DNA of 64,000 nt from Siphonobacter aquaeclarae (GCF_900103285.1 NZ_FNGS01000004.1:601960-665959), one strand, 5' to 3'; positions 1 to 7,938 are shown, counted from the stretch's first letter. Notes: a model not told the origin generated them from the sequence alone. Program-made: numbers and translations.

Positions 1-285
1 GCCGTCTTCGCACTCAAAAACGACTTCGAGCTCGTCCGGTTTGGTGGAGGCATACAGCGGGATCCGCTCCAGGACGTCTTCCACGGGTACAGCCTCAAAC
101 CGCTTGCGCATGTGGAAAACGGGGTCTTTGCGGACGGTTACCTTCTCCGTCTTCGGCAAGCCGGCCGCTTTCCAGGCCTCCAGGTCTACGGATACCGAGT
201 CACCGACGACGCGGTTCTCGCCCGTACCGGCAGAGTGGCAGGCAACGACGACGAGGGACAACAACAGAAGCAGAACCCGGAACAT
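1..285 (-). CDS. Partial lipoprotein, function unknown (3' end outside window)
   Basis: Reading the minus strand from the ATG at 285 gives 95 residues that run off the left edge. The first 16 residues are a hydrophobic signal peptide ending in a lipobox (LVVVAC, Cys16), so the product is probably a lipoprotein exported across the inner membrane. The rest (DPVFHMRKRFEAVPVEDVLERI, then VFECEDG) is a soluble domain. It faintly recalls the accessory fold of periplasmic molybdopterin oxidoreductases, but I do not recognise it firmly. It is divergent from the sigma factor gene at 532, with about 245 bases between them in which I see no clear promoter or repeat. Confidence 0.6.
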   Translation of the reverse strand, partial: MFRVLLLLLSLVVVACHSAGTGENRVVGDSVSVDLEAWKAAGLPKTEKVTVRKDPVFHMRKRFEAVPVEDVLERIPLYASTKPDELEVVFECEDG

Positions 286-531
286 GGGAAACGTTTTCGG
301 TTTTGGGTTTTCGGTTGGAGGGAGGAAGCCGCCGCTCGTTCAATCGCTATCCTGCTGGAAATTCTGACCTTTTCGGTAGCGGCAGTTCCCGGGATTCCTT
401 CGTAAATTACTGACAGTTAGGACATTTAAGATCAACTACCCTGTCTGATACTCAAAAATGCAGGTTTATTTTGACAGAGAGGCAACCTTTTCCCGGGATT
501 TCCCGAGTATGCAATTGAAAACACCCTGAAT

Positions 532-1119
532 GTGATTAAGACAACTTCCGCCGAGCTACTGCCCTTGTTGGAGGGCTGCGCCCGCAGCGACCGGAAGAGC
601 CAGGAGAATTTATACCGGCTTTTCTATTCGTTTGCGATGGGAGTTTGTCTGCGATACTGCCGGAACCGGGAGGAGGCACTTGAGGCGCTGAACGACGGCT
701 TTCTGAAGGTGTTTAACAACATTTCTCACTTTCAACCTGAAAAACATGAACCGGTACCCTCGTTTGTCGGGTACCTCAAGAAGATACTGATACACACGGC
801 AATAGACCAGTACCGGAGTACGATCCGTACCAGTCAGACCGTGGAACTGGAAGAACACCTTGTGCCTGCACAAGACCACACCGAAAGTCCGCTCGACGGA
901 CTGGCTTATGAAGACCTGATCGGACTGATCCGGCAGCTGAGTCCCGCTTACCGGGCGGTATTCAACCTGTATGCGATCGACGGGTATTCCCACGAGGAAA
1001 TTGCCCGGCAACTGGATATTTCCGTCGGAACGTCCAAGTCCAATCTGGCAAAAGCCCGTCTGAATCTGCGGGAACTGTTAAAACGTAGTCATGAAGAAAG
1101 ATACTCCAAATACGCCTGA
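532..1119 (+). CDS. RNA polymerase sigma-70 factor, ECF subfamily
   Basis: This 195-residue protein has the two-domain plan of extracytoplasmic-function sigma factors. Sigma region 2, around residues 25-95, includes NREEALEALNDGFLKVFNNI, which should bind the -10 element and core polymerase. Region 4, around residues 135-185, includes YSHEEIARQLDISVGTSKS, a helix-turn-helix for the -35 element. The only start in frame near the domain is the GTG at 532; an ATG two bases upstream is in another frame and stops at once. The next gene begins inside its last codons (29-base overlap), so the two are translationally coupled. That gene encodes a membrane-anchored barrel protein, which may take the place of a classical anti-sigma factor. 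Confidence 0.92.
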   Translation: MIKTTSAELLPLLEGCARSDRKSQENLYRLFYSFAMGVCLRYCRNREEALEALNDGFLKVFNNISHFQPEKHEPVPSFVGYLKKILIHTAIDQYRSTIRTSQTVELEEHLVPAQDHTESPLDGLAYEDLIGLIRQLSPAYRAVFNLYAIDGYSHEEIARQLDISVGTSKSNLAKARLNLRELLKRSHEERYSKYA

Positions 1120-2530
1120 CGAACAGCTCGACAGCCTGTTCCGACAAGCTGCTGCGGGGTACGAGCCGGCCTTCGACCCCGAAGCCTGGAAAGCTATGGA
1201 GCGCAAGCTCGACGGCCCCTCGGACCAACCCGGAAGTATTTGGAAAAACCGGTTGCTGGAAGGCCTTGTGGTAGTAGGGTTGTTGGGCGGTCTGGCCTGG
1301 CTGGGTGCGGGTTCGTTGTCTGATGCCGGGAAGAAGCAAGGCGATCTTGCCGCAACCCGAGCGGCTGTTGAAGCAGGAGTAAGTATACCGGCTGGCCGCA
1401 AGGGCGTGCCTGAAAGCAGGCAGACCCGACATACTGACACCGACAAAGCATCCCGGGCGGATGTATCCGGAAAAGAAATAGCCGGCAGGGAAGTATCTGC
1501 GCCCGGAAAAGAGACGGCCCGCAGGGAGCCTGAAGCATCCGGAAAAGAGAAAACCATCCGGGAAACCGCTGTACCGGAAACGGCCGGTATACCGGCGAAA
1601 CCAATCCATGCAGCCGGGGAGCGTACCCAGGCGAAAAAGCAGACAATCCGGGCGCTCCGGCAGAAAAAAGAACCGGCCGTCTCCAATGATACTCAACTGG
1701 TTTCACGTTCCTATTCCACAAAAGAAGAAAAACCGGGCAGCACATCCGGGGCGCGGAGGCCGGCAGAAAAGGCAGCGGTACCTACTGTTGTACCGGTTAT
1801 TTCGGCAGACACAAACCAACGGATTCAACAGGCCGTATATCTGCTGAAAACGAAACCCTGGCAGCCTCTTCCGGTTACACTTCGGTTGTCCGACCCCAGT
1901 GTGGAATCTGCTCCTGAAATCAGCAAACCAATACCACCGTCACCCGAACGCTGGGCGTTGCAGCTCATGCTTTCGCCGGACTTTACCCATGTTCAGGGCC
2001 GGGCCGCCTCTACGGGGCTGAATACCGGCCTGCAGGTTGATTACCGATTTGCTCCGCGCTGGCGTGCCTCTGCCGGAGTCATCTATTCACTGAAAAACTA
2101 TGGAGCCAGCAGCTACGATTACCGACCGTATGACGGCTACTGGCAACTGTATCACCGCCCGGACAACATCGATGCGACGTGCAAAATGCTGGATATACCC
2201 ATAGCCGTCACCTTCGATGCCTGGAAGGTCAGAAAGAATACCTTCTTCGTAAGCGTAGGAAGTACGTCCTATGTCCTGCTGAAAGAAGATTACCGGTACG
2301 AGTACAAAACCTACGATTACACGATCGAGAAGTACAACGGAGGCAACAGCTGGCTGTCAACGGCCAACCTGTCCCTCGGCCTGGAGCGGCCTATTGGCCC
2401 CCGGCTGACCTTGCGGGCGGAACCCTTTGTCAAGCTGCCGCTGGGTACCCTCGGATTCGGTAACGTGAAACTGCGGACGGAAGGCGTCTTTTTCTCCCTC
2501 CGCTACCGCTTGAAAAGTGCAGGACGATAA
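1091..2530 (+). CDS. Membrane-anchored protein with C-terminal outer-membrane-barrel-like domain
   Basis: This 479-residue protein has three parts. Residues 1-50 are a polar, presumably cytoplasmic segment. Residues 55-75 form one transmembrane helix. A long charged low-complexity linker (about 80-280, rich in Lys, Glu, Arg and Thr) leads to a C-terminal domain (about 285-479) with alternating aromatic and polar residues typical of PorT/OmpA-like beta-barrels of Bacteroidota, ending LRYRLKSAGR. It overlaps the ECF sigma gene by 29 bases. Genes of this architecture are commonly co-encoded with ECF sigma factors in Cytophagales. A role as sigma-factor partner or envelope sensor is inferred; no known anti-sigma motif is seen. 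An inner-membrane helix combined with a barrel-like domain is hard to place topologically. Confidence 0.8.
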   Translation: MKKDTPNTPDEQLDSLFRQAAAGYEPAFDPEAWKAMERKLDGPSDQPGSIWKNRLLEGLVVVGLLGGLAWLGAGSLSDAGKKQGDLAATRAAVEAGVSIPAGRKGVPESRQTRHTDTDKASRADVSGKEIAGREVSAPGKETARREPEASGKEKTIRETAVPETAGIPAKPIHAAGERTQAKKQTIRALRQKKEPAVSNDTQLVSRSYSTKEEKPGSTSGARRPAEKAAVPTVVPVISADTNQRIQQAVYLLKTKPWQPLPVTLRLSDPSVESAPEISKPIPPSPERWALQLMLSPDFTHVQGRAASTGLNTGLQVDYRFAPRWRASAGVIYSLKNYGASSYDYRPYDGYWQLYHRPDNIDATCKMLDIPIAVTFDAWKVRKNTFFVSVGSTSYVLLKEDYRYEYKTYDYTIEKYNGGNSWLSTANLSLGLERPIGPRLTLRAEPFVKLPLGTLGFGNVKLRTEGVFFSLRYRLKSAGR

Positions 2531-2705
2531 CCCGTAAACCGAACTTTTAAACAGGCACCTGCAACGTCCTTCCGCTTTCGGAAGTATAGGTGCGTAACCA
2601 GGCAATTCTTTCTTTTCTGGTCTTTCTTCCCGACAAACGCCGTCGCCGGAGCAGGATTCCCTTTGCCCAAACTTTTCACAACTGACAACTAAACCCAAAA
2701 CGAGT

Positions 2706-3140
2706 ATGAACACGATGGATCGCAAGCAGTTCATGGCCCTGGTCGGTACCAGCATCGGAGCAATCGTCCTGCAGCAATGTCTCTCCGGCTGCAAGAACGA
2801 AAAAGACTCCGTTACGCCGACTACGCCGGGATCGGGCACCAAGGTCGACTTTTCTCTCAACCTGACCACGACGACACAGCTGGCGACAAACGGCGGCTAC
2901 CTCTACAGCAACGGCATCATCGTTGCCCGTACCAAAAGCGGCAGCTACATCGCGGTTTCCCAGACGTGTACCCATGAGGGAACGAGCGTGCAGTACCGCC
3001 TCGCAACCGACGACATCTATTGCCCCAACCACGGGTCGACATTCACTACCAGCGGGACGGTTACGAACGGACCGGCCGTCACCGCCCTGAAACAGTATAA
3101 AACGGAACTCAGCGGTAACACGCTTCGGGTGTTTGAATAG
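2706..3140 (+). CDS. Rieske [2Fe-2S] domain lipoprotein
   Basis: This is a 144-residue exported Rieske protein. Both cluster-binding boxes are visible: CTH (Cys88, His90) and CPNHG (Cys106, His109). The N-terminus (MDRKQF, then a hydrophobic stretch to LSGC, Cys29) looks like a lipoprotein signal, so the cluster should lie outside the cytoplasm. It is about the size of stand-alone Rieske ferredoxin-like proteins, with no oxygenase catalytic domain. It lies 71 bases upstream of a DUF5777 barrel gene and a YceI gene on the same strand, and may carry electrons for that envelope module. The partner enzyme is not identified. Confidence 0.9.
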   Translation: MNTMDRKQFMALVGTSIGAIVLQQCLSGCKNEKDSVTPTTPGSGTKVDFSLNLTTTTQLATNGGYLYSNGIIVARTKSGSYIAVSQTCTHEGTSVQYRLATDDIYCPNHGSTFTTSGTVTNGPAVTALKQYKTELSGNTLRVFE

Positions 3141-3211
3141 TACGGGCGTTGGAGTGGGTTCTGCCTGCTCCAACCCTTTTTCCGATCTCCCTTTCTCAGC
3201 ACCCAGCTCCC

Positions 3212-4126
3212 ATGAAACAGACCCTCATTTTCCTCCTGGCCGGAGGCTTTTTCGCTACTCCGGCCCTGGCGCAGGACGACCTGCTTAATAACCTCGATCC
3301 GGCCAAACCGAAGACCACCACAACGGCGACATTCAAAGGCACGCGCCTGATCAACGGGCATACCGTCGAGACGGTACGCGGCAAGACGCTCGACTTCCTG
3401 ATTTCCCACCGGTTCGGACGGCTCAATTCGGGTGTGGATAACTTTTACGGAATGGATGAGGCGACGATCCGGCTGGGCCTCGAATACGGGATCAACGACC
3501 GGCTGACGGTCGGGATCGGCCGGAGTTCGGTACAGAAGACGGTCGACCTCTACCTCAAATACCGGTTGCTGCGGCAGGCCGGCCAGGGATCTCCGGTGAG
3601 TATCACCCTCTTCGGTTCGGACGCCATCGTCACAGAGCCGACCCGTCAAAACGCTGCCGCTGTGCTGTACTACAACAACGGCGAACGCCAGAACTGGACT
3701 GGCCAGGTACTCATCGCCCGGAAGTTCAGCGAGAAATTCTCCCTTCAGGTGACGCCCGGAATCGTGGTACTCGGCAAGCCGGAAGCGGCGCCCAAGACGG
3801 TTGCTTCTGTGGGTATCGGGGGAAGGTATAAAGTGAGCAAGCGGGTATCGGTCAACGCCGAATACTTTGCGCGGTTCCTGAGCGAGGCCGACCGGTTTAC
3901 CGCTCCCGGCGGCGCCAAAACCTACAATGTATTTGCAGTAGGAGTGGATATCGAAACCGGCGGACACGTTTTCCAGCTTCACTTCACCAACTCCCAGGGC
4001 ATGATCGAGAAGCAGTTCCTCACGCAGGCTACGGGAGACTTTTTCAAGGGTGATATCAACTACGGATTCAACATTTCCCGGACTTTCAGTTTCGACCGGA
4101 AAACCAAAAAAGCTGCCGCCTGGTAG
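3212..4126 (+). CDS. DUF5777-type outer membrane beta-barrel protein
   Basis: The 304-residue product starts with a clear Sec signal peptide (MKQTLIFLLAGGFFATPALA) that fixes the ATG at 3212 rather than the longer open frame from 3149. The mature protein begins with the family hallmarks LLNNLD and FKGTRLINGHTVE, then strands such as GLEYGINDRLTVGIG and YLKYRLL, and ends in Trp, as expected of an outer-membrane barrel. DUF5777 proteins are typical of Bacteroidota and have no assigned activity. It is followed after one base by the YceI gene, so the two are surely co-transcribed, probably with the Rieske gene upstream. Confidence 0.85.
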   Translation: MKQTLIFLLAGGFFATPALAQDDLLNNLDPAKPKTTTTATFKGTRLINGHTVETVRGKTLDFLISHRFGRLNSGVDNFYGMDEATIRLGLEYGINDRLTVGIGRSSVQKTVDLYLKYRLLRQAGQGSPVSITLFGSDAIVTEPTRQNAAAVLYYNNGERQNWTGQVLIARKFSEKFSLQVTPGIVVLGKPEAAPKTVASVGIGGRYKVSKRVSVNAEYFARFLSEADRFTAPGGAKTYNVFAVGVDIETGGHVFQLHFTNSQGMIEKQFLTQATGDFFKGDINYGFNISRTFSFDRKTKKAAAW

Positions 4127-4127
4127 C

Positions 4128-4670
4128 ATGCATATGAAAACGGTACTGCTTATGCTGGGCCTGGCACTGACGTTCCAGGCGCGGGCTCAGCTATTCCTTA
4201 CGCAAACGGGCGAGACCCGTTTCTTCTCCAAAGCTCCGCTGGAAGATATCTCCGCCATCAACAAGAAAACCGGCGCGGTACTCAATACCCAGAACGGCGA
4301 TGTCGTGGTACGTGTCCCTATCACCGAGTTTCAGTTTCCCAACAAACTGATGCAGGAGCACTTCAACGAAAACTACCTGGAATCAGACAAGTTTCCGTAT
4401 GCAATGTTCCGGGGAAAGCTTCAGGACGTGCCGGATCTGAGCAAACCGGGGTCGTATGACGTCTCGGCCAAAGGCAGTTTCGACCTTCACGGCGTAAAAC
4501 TCGACCGGGTACTGAAAGGAAAGCTGGTGGTAGATGGAGAGAAGATTACCCTGACTTCAGAGTTTCAGGTAGCCCTGGTTGATCATAAAATTGATATTCC
4601 GAAGATTGTCTTCCAGAAGATAGCGGAGACGGTGGATGTGCGGAATACGTTTGTTCTGGTGAAAAAATAA
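4128..4670 (+). CDS. YceI family periplasmic protein
   Basis: This 180-residue protein has a signal peptide (MHMKTVLLMLGLALTFQARA) and the YceI lipocalin-like barrel, for example FFSKAPLEDISAINKKTGAV, then FPNKLMQEHFNENYLESDKFPYAMFRG, and FDLHGVKLDRVLKGKL. YceI-like proteins bind isoprenoid or quinone-like lipids. A second ATG at 4134 could also serve as start. It follows the DUF5777 gene with one base between and ends inside the left arm of a perfect 35-bp inverted repeat shared with the convergent cytochrome gene. The pairing with Rieske and cytochrome genes suggests lipid or quinone handling in an envelope redox chain; this is inference. Confidence 0.9.
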   Translation: MHMKTVLLMLGLALTFQARAQLFLTQTGETRFFSKAPLEDISAINKKTGAVLNTQNGDVVVRVPITEFQFPNKLMQEHFNENYLESDKFPYAMFRGKLQDVPDLSKPGSYDVSAKGSFDLHGVKLDRVLKGKLVVDGEKITLTSEFQVALVDHKIDIPKIVFQKIAETVDVRNTFVLVKK

Positions 4671-4748
4671 TTTCTGTGTAGTCTGTGTTTTCTGTGAGAA
4701 ATAAAAAATGTTGCTCACAGAAAACACAGACTACACAGAAATTATTTT
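4664..4748. terminator. 35-bp perfect inverted repeat holding the ends of two convergent genes
   Basis: The left arm is 4664-4698 and the right arm 4714-4748; they are exact reverse complements (35 bases each) around a 15-base A-rich loop. The left arm includes the TAA of the YceI gene (4668-4670). The right arm includes the TAA of the minus-strand cytochrome gene (4742-4744). Each gene is therefore followed by the same sequence, AAAATAATTTCTGTGTAG and onward. It can fold on either transcript and should act as a bidirectional terminator, though there is no long U tract. The arm is far longer than usual intrinsic terminator stems. Confidence 0.85.
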
Positions 4749-5140
4749 CGGGTTAGTTTATACCATTCTACCTTTTCCAATGGCCGGCGGCGCCCGTCAA
4801 ACGGCTGCTTCACCGGGCCATAGTATTTCACGAGGTAATCCAGGACGGTCGGTTCAGAAGGTCCCAGATCCCACAGTTTGTGGTTTTTCTGCATCCACCG
4901 GATTTTCCCGAGCCAGCCTTCCCGCGTGAACTTGTTCTGCAGGATCAGCTTGCTCGAATGGCAGGCCGTACAATGTGCCTTGATCAGCGGAAGGTTGGCA
5001 TCTACGGCCAACCCCGTCTCCGGATCCGTCTTCACCGAATCGGCGATTATCACCGGTCTCCCCTCTGCTCCATGCCCTCTGCCCCCTGCGGCGAGGGATA
5101 GCCCCCCTACCGCCAGCAACGCTGCCATGACATACTTCAT
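4742..5140 (-). CDS. Monoheme cytochrome c, probable partner of the sulfite-oxidase-like enzyme
   Basis: This is a 132-residue exported protein with a signal peptide (MKYVMAALLAVGGLSLA) and one heme c motif, CTACH (Cys57, Cys60, His61). The ATG at 5140 overlaps the stop of the molybdoenzyme gene (ATGA), so translation is coupled and the start is secure. The arrangement matches bacterial sulfite dehydrogenases, in which a Mo subunit passes electrons to a small cytochrome c; the role is inferred from that. The stretch encoding residues 20-27 (GRGHGAEG, bases 5061-5083) is a copy of a repeat word that elsewhere in the window forms an intergenic hairpin. It lies just after the likely signal-peptide cleavage site. 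Confidence 0.88.
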   Translation of the reverse strand: MKYVMAALLAVGGLSLAAGGRGHGAEGRPVIIADSVKTDPETGLAVDANLPLIKAHCTACHSSKLILQNKFTREGWLGKIRWMQKNHKLWDLGPSEPTVLDYLVKYYGPVKQPFDGRRRPLEKVEWYKLTRK

Positions 5141-6360
5141 ACAATTTTCACAGCGATACGGTGGCACGAATTGTTGATGTATCCTTCCGGATTCCATTGC
5201 GGCATGACCATCGGCTGGCTGACGCCGCCGGTGTCCGTCGCACGGGCCCATACTTCATAATAGCCTTTTTGCGGGAAGCGGATTTCAGCCGTCCAGTGCT
5301 GCCAGGCGAGCCGGTTTTTCGGCGCCTGTAAGGTTGCTTTTTGCCAGGTAGCGCCGAAGTCGATCGACACGTGTAACTCCTTCACTTCCAGGTCTCCCGC
5401 CCAGGCATGCCCGCGCAGGGCGAGGGTACGCCCGTTGTCGATCATGGCGCCGGACTTCGGATACGTAATCACCGACTTCACCGGCATGGATTCGATAATC
5501 CGGAACTGATCTTCCGGGGGATCTACGCCCGGCTCCACCGGTTCTTTCGGTACTTTATAGCTCTTTCCGGTCATTTTGGGACCGTCGTGTACCTTGTTCC
5601 GGATGGCGATGGTATGCAGCCATTTTCCGGAAACGGAGGCAGGCCATCCGCCGACGACCAGGCGCAGCGGATACCCGTGTACGACGGGAATATCCTGCCC
5701 GTTCATCGCCCAGGCAACGAGCGTTTCGTCTTCAAGCGCTTTCTTAATGGGTACTCCGCGGGAGATGACCACCTTCCCCGGCTCCCGGCTGGGGTGAATA
5801 TCCTGGCCATAGTAACCGATGTAGACCGCATCGTCTTTGATACCGGCGTCTTCGAGCAGGTCGCGGAGGCGTACCCCTGTCCATTCGGCGCAGCTGATTC
5901 CGCCCTGCGTCCACTGGTTACCGGAAGTAGCGGGATAGTAGCCGGCGCGGCCATTCCCGCCGCATTCGAGGGTCAGCTGGTAGGTATGGACCTTGAATTT
6001 GGTTTTGAGATCGGCCAGGGTATAGGTCTTAACCGTTTTGGCGGATTCGCCTTTGATTGTCAGGGTCCATTTTTTGACATCGATGCTTTCGGGGACGATG
6101 CCGTTGTTACGGATGAACATTTTGTCAGCCGGAGTAATGGCATCGTCGAGGAGGTGCGCCGGCGTTTCGACGTTCCAGGGGCGGTCGTTCAATACGACCA
6201 TATCCGGATGCTTGCCTTTCAGCGCATCGCGGTCGTTATCAAGCAGGCCCACCGGTATGTAGCCGTCGGGCATGTGGCGGGCAAAAACGATTTCAGTCCC
6301 CAGCGACGCCGCGAGTGCGCTGAGCATAGACTTTCTGATAAACTGTCTGCGGTTCTCCAT
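5137..6360 (-). CDS. Sulfite-oxidase-family molybdopterin oxidoreductase, Tat-exported
   Basis: This 407-residue protein has a twin-arginine signal (NRRQFIRKS, then a hydrophobic stretch to about residue 28), as expected for a folded Mo-cofactor enzyme. The molybdopterin domain contains TLECGGNGRAGYYP, where Cys133 is the expected Mo ligand, then the family blocks ISCAEWTGVRLRDLLEDAG and VHGYPLRLVVGGW. The C-terminal half (about 280-400, including FGATWQKA) is the Ig-like dimerisation domain (Mo-co oxidoreductase dimerisation). Sulfite is the best guess for substrate. Related enzymes act on other oxyanions or sulfoxides, so the assignment is by family and by the adjoining cytochrome c gene. 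Confidence 0.9.
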   Translation of the reverse strand: MENRRQFIRKSMLSALAASLGTEIVFARHMPDGYIPVGLLDNDRDALKGKHPDMVVLNDRPWNVETPAHLLDDAITPADKMFIRNNGIVPESIDVKKWTLTIKGESAKTVKTYTLADLKTKFKVHTYQLTLECGGNGRAGYYPATSGNQWTQGGISCAEWTGVRLRDLLEDAGIKDDAVYIGYYGQDIHPSREPGKVVISRGVPIKKALEDETLVAWAMNGQDIPVVHGYPLRLVVGGWPASVSGKWLHTIAIRNKVHDGPKMTGKSYKVPKEPVEPGVDPPEDQFRIIESMPVKSVITYPKSGAMIDNGRTLALRGHAWAGDLEVKELHVSIDFGATWQKATLQAPKNRLAWQHWTAEIRFPQKGYYEVWARATDTGGVSQPMVMPQWNPEGYINNSCHRIAVKIV

Positions 6361-6513
6361 TCCTGTTTCCTGAGGTGACGCCGGGCGGGCCGGTCTTCCG
6401 TTGGGCGGTTCAAAACAGGGTAAAAGTTATGACAGATTCAAGTTTCCCTTTCACCGAACGCATAAAAATCGCCAACTTTCGGACAGTTTACCCTTATCAC
6501 AAACGAAGCAGCC

Positions 6514-6984
6514 ATGAGAGTAGAAGTTGATCGGATCTCGACCCTGTTGACAGCCGAGTACGGCGGCGAAGCCTGGCACGGCCCGAGTACGCACGAAATC
6601 CTGGAAGAAATCACGCCGGAAGCGGCGGTTTTCCGTCCGTCTCCCCGCGTTCATAACATTGCCGAGCTGGTCGTTCACCTGACCAACTGGCGCATTTTCG
6701 TGCTTGAAAAACTGACGGGCTCCGAGTCATTTGATATTATCCTGAACTCGGAAGCCGACTGGTCGGTCATCGACGAACTCACCCCCGAACGCTGGGCCGA
6801 AATCCAGGAAAACCTGAAGGATACGCAGGATGAACTCCTCGAAACCCTGACGCGGGTGCATACAGCCCGCCTGAGCGAGCCGGTTCCCGGTCGCCGCTAT
6901 AACTATTACACCCTGCTGCACGGCCTGATGCACCACGACATCTACCACAGCGGACAGATTGCGCTTCTGAAGAAAATGCAGTAG
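6514..6984 (+). CDS. DinB family protein (putative metal-dependent hydrolase/transferase)
   Basis: This 156-residue protein is a DinB/YfiT-like four-helix bundle. The likely metal-binding histidines are visible: His47 and His55 in RVHNIAELVVHLTNWR, and the C-terminal block HHDIYHSGQIALLKK (His140-141, His145). Members are thiol-dependent transferases or hydrolases (bacillithiol transferase-like) of unknown substrate. The gene is a single unit, divergent from the sulfite-oxidase-like gene and convergent with the DUF6194 gene; its TAG stop falls in the left arm of a hairpin shared with that gene. Confidence 0.88.
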   Translation: MRVEVDRISTLLTAEYGGEAWHGPSTHEILEEITPEAAVFRPSPRVHNIAELVVHLTNWRIFVLEKLTGSESFDIILNSEADWSVIDELTPERWAEIQENLKDTQDELLETLTRVHTARLSEPVPGRRYNYYTLLHGLMHHDIYHSGQIALLKKMQ

Positions 6985-7041
6985 GGCATTGGGCAAAGGG
7001 CATGGGGTTAGAAGCCCTATACCCTCTGCCCCCCGCCCTAC
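6981..7041. terminator. Convergent-gene hairpin made of gggcatgggg words
   Basis: GTAGGGC (6981-6987) pairs with GCCCTAC (7035-7041). Inside it, the stretch 6988-7007 pairs imperfectly with 7015-7034; 21 of 27 positions match over the arm. The left arm holds the TAG of the DinB gene and the right arm the TAG of the minus-strand DUF6194 gene. The inner words (AAAGGGCATGGGG and ACCCTCTGCCCCC) belong to the same word family as the hairpin at 32482-32524. Confidence 0.65.
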
Positions 7042-7433
7042 CACCCCGGTTTCCGTACCGACTTCTCCCACGCCGAGGTCAGAAACTGCCGGAGCGGCTC
7101 ATACGCTGCGGGGTTAATGATACTGATCCAGAATAACTTGTGATACATCGGGTGCGGGAAAAGGGTATGCTGGGCCGTGAAATCGTAGGTTGCTTCTTCT
7201 TCCGGAAATAACTCCCGGAAAACTTCCCTTCCGACGCCCATATTGAGGCGGAAAAACCCTTCCCGGTTCAGGTTCGACAGGTTGTCGTAGTCGTTATCTC
7301 CGGTCACAATCGTAGCAAACGGAAATTTGTCTTCCCCCTTGATGAAAAAGAAACGGTCGCCATTGGCGATGATCTGCACATGGCTTCCGGAAAAATCGGC
7401 CAGGATGTGTTGAGTAAGAGCGTCTATTGTCAT
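7038..7433 (-). CDS. DUF6194 family protein
   Basis: This is a 131-residue cytoplasmic protein starting at the ATG at 7433 (MTIDALTQHILADF). The open frame continues upstream, but that part (MLPGDVFVPSCKSKSGRR) looks non-coding. It shows features I associate with DUF6194: a GDRFFFIKG strand, NREGFFRLNMGVG, and a C-terminal HPMYHKLFWISIINP. No activity is known for the family. It is divergent from an HxlR-type regulator gene 115 bases away, a frequent arrangement for regulator and target. Confidence 0.75.
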   Translation of the reverse strand: MTIDALTQHILADFSGSHVQIIANGDRFFFIKGEDKFPFATIVTGDNDYDNLSNLNREGFFRLNMGVGREVFRELFPEEEATYDFTAQHTLFPHPMYHKLFWISIINPAAYEPLRQFLTSAWEKSVRKPGW

Positions 7434-7548
7434 AACCGGCTGTGTTTGCTGGGATTGCGAAGCTCTTCGTCCGGATTTACTTTTACAAGAGGGCACAAAA
7501 ACGTCACCAGGTAACACGCAGTAAAGTCTTGCAGATAATCAGCGGGTC

Positions 7549-7857
7549 ATGGAAGTAAAAAAAATAGAAAATAAATGTCCGTTTACGGAGGCGATGGAGT
7601 TGCTCTCGGGAAAATGGACATTGTCCATCGTCAATACCCTCATGACGGGCACAATGCGCTTTAATGAGCTTGAGCGGGCTGTCACCGGTATCAATACCCG
7701 TATGCTGGCGCGGGAACTGAAGGCGCTGGAAGCCAACGGAGTCGTTTACAGAACAGCCTATGCCACCGTTCCTCCGACAGTCGAATATGCACTGACAGAA
7801 AAAGGCAGGTCTTTGGGGCCGGTTATTCAGGTGATACAGGGTTGGGCTGTGACCTGA
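7549..7857 (+). CDS. HxlR family winged helix-turn-helix transcriptional regulator
   Basis: This 102-residue protein is nearly all one HxlR winged-helix domain. It has the characteristic CPFTEAMELLSGKWTLSIVN opening with the conserved N-terminal Cys, then RFNELERAVTGINTRMLARE as recognition region, and VEYALTEKGRSLGPV as wing and C-terminal helix. HxlR proteins often sense electrophiles or oxidants through that cysteine and control a divergent gene. The natural target here is the DUF6194 gene, divergently transcribed; this is inference from position. Confidence 0.92.
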   Translation: MEVKKIENKCPFTEAMELLSGKWTLSIVNTLMTGTMRFNELERAVTGINTRMLARELKALEANGVVYRTAYATVPPTVEYALTEKGRSLGPVIQVIQGWAVT

Positions 7858-7890
7858 TTATTTTCTTCTTCATCGTCTGACGCGGCGGGG

Positions 7891-7938
7891 GGTAGGCACA
7901 GCCTACCAATTAAAAAGTGCGTAGCGGATGCTACGCAC
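7891..7938. terminator. Two tandem short hairpins after the HxlR gene
   Basis: The first stem is GGTAGGC (7891-7897) with GCCTACC (7901-7907) around ACA. The second is GTGCGTAGC (7917-7925) with GCTACGCAC (7930-7938) around GGAT. Both are perfect. They lie between the convergent HxlR and histidine kinase genes, so they may end transcription from either side. Neither has a strong U tract on the plus strand. Confidence 0.55.

Noticed and set aside
7891-7938. A possible REP-type mobile hairpin pair
   Set aside because: The two short stems have no sequence relation to each other or to the word-family elements, so they are kept only as weak terminators.
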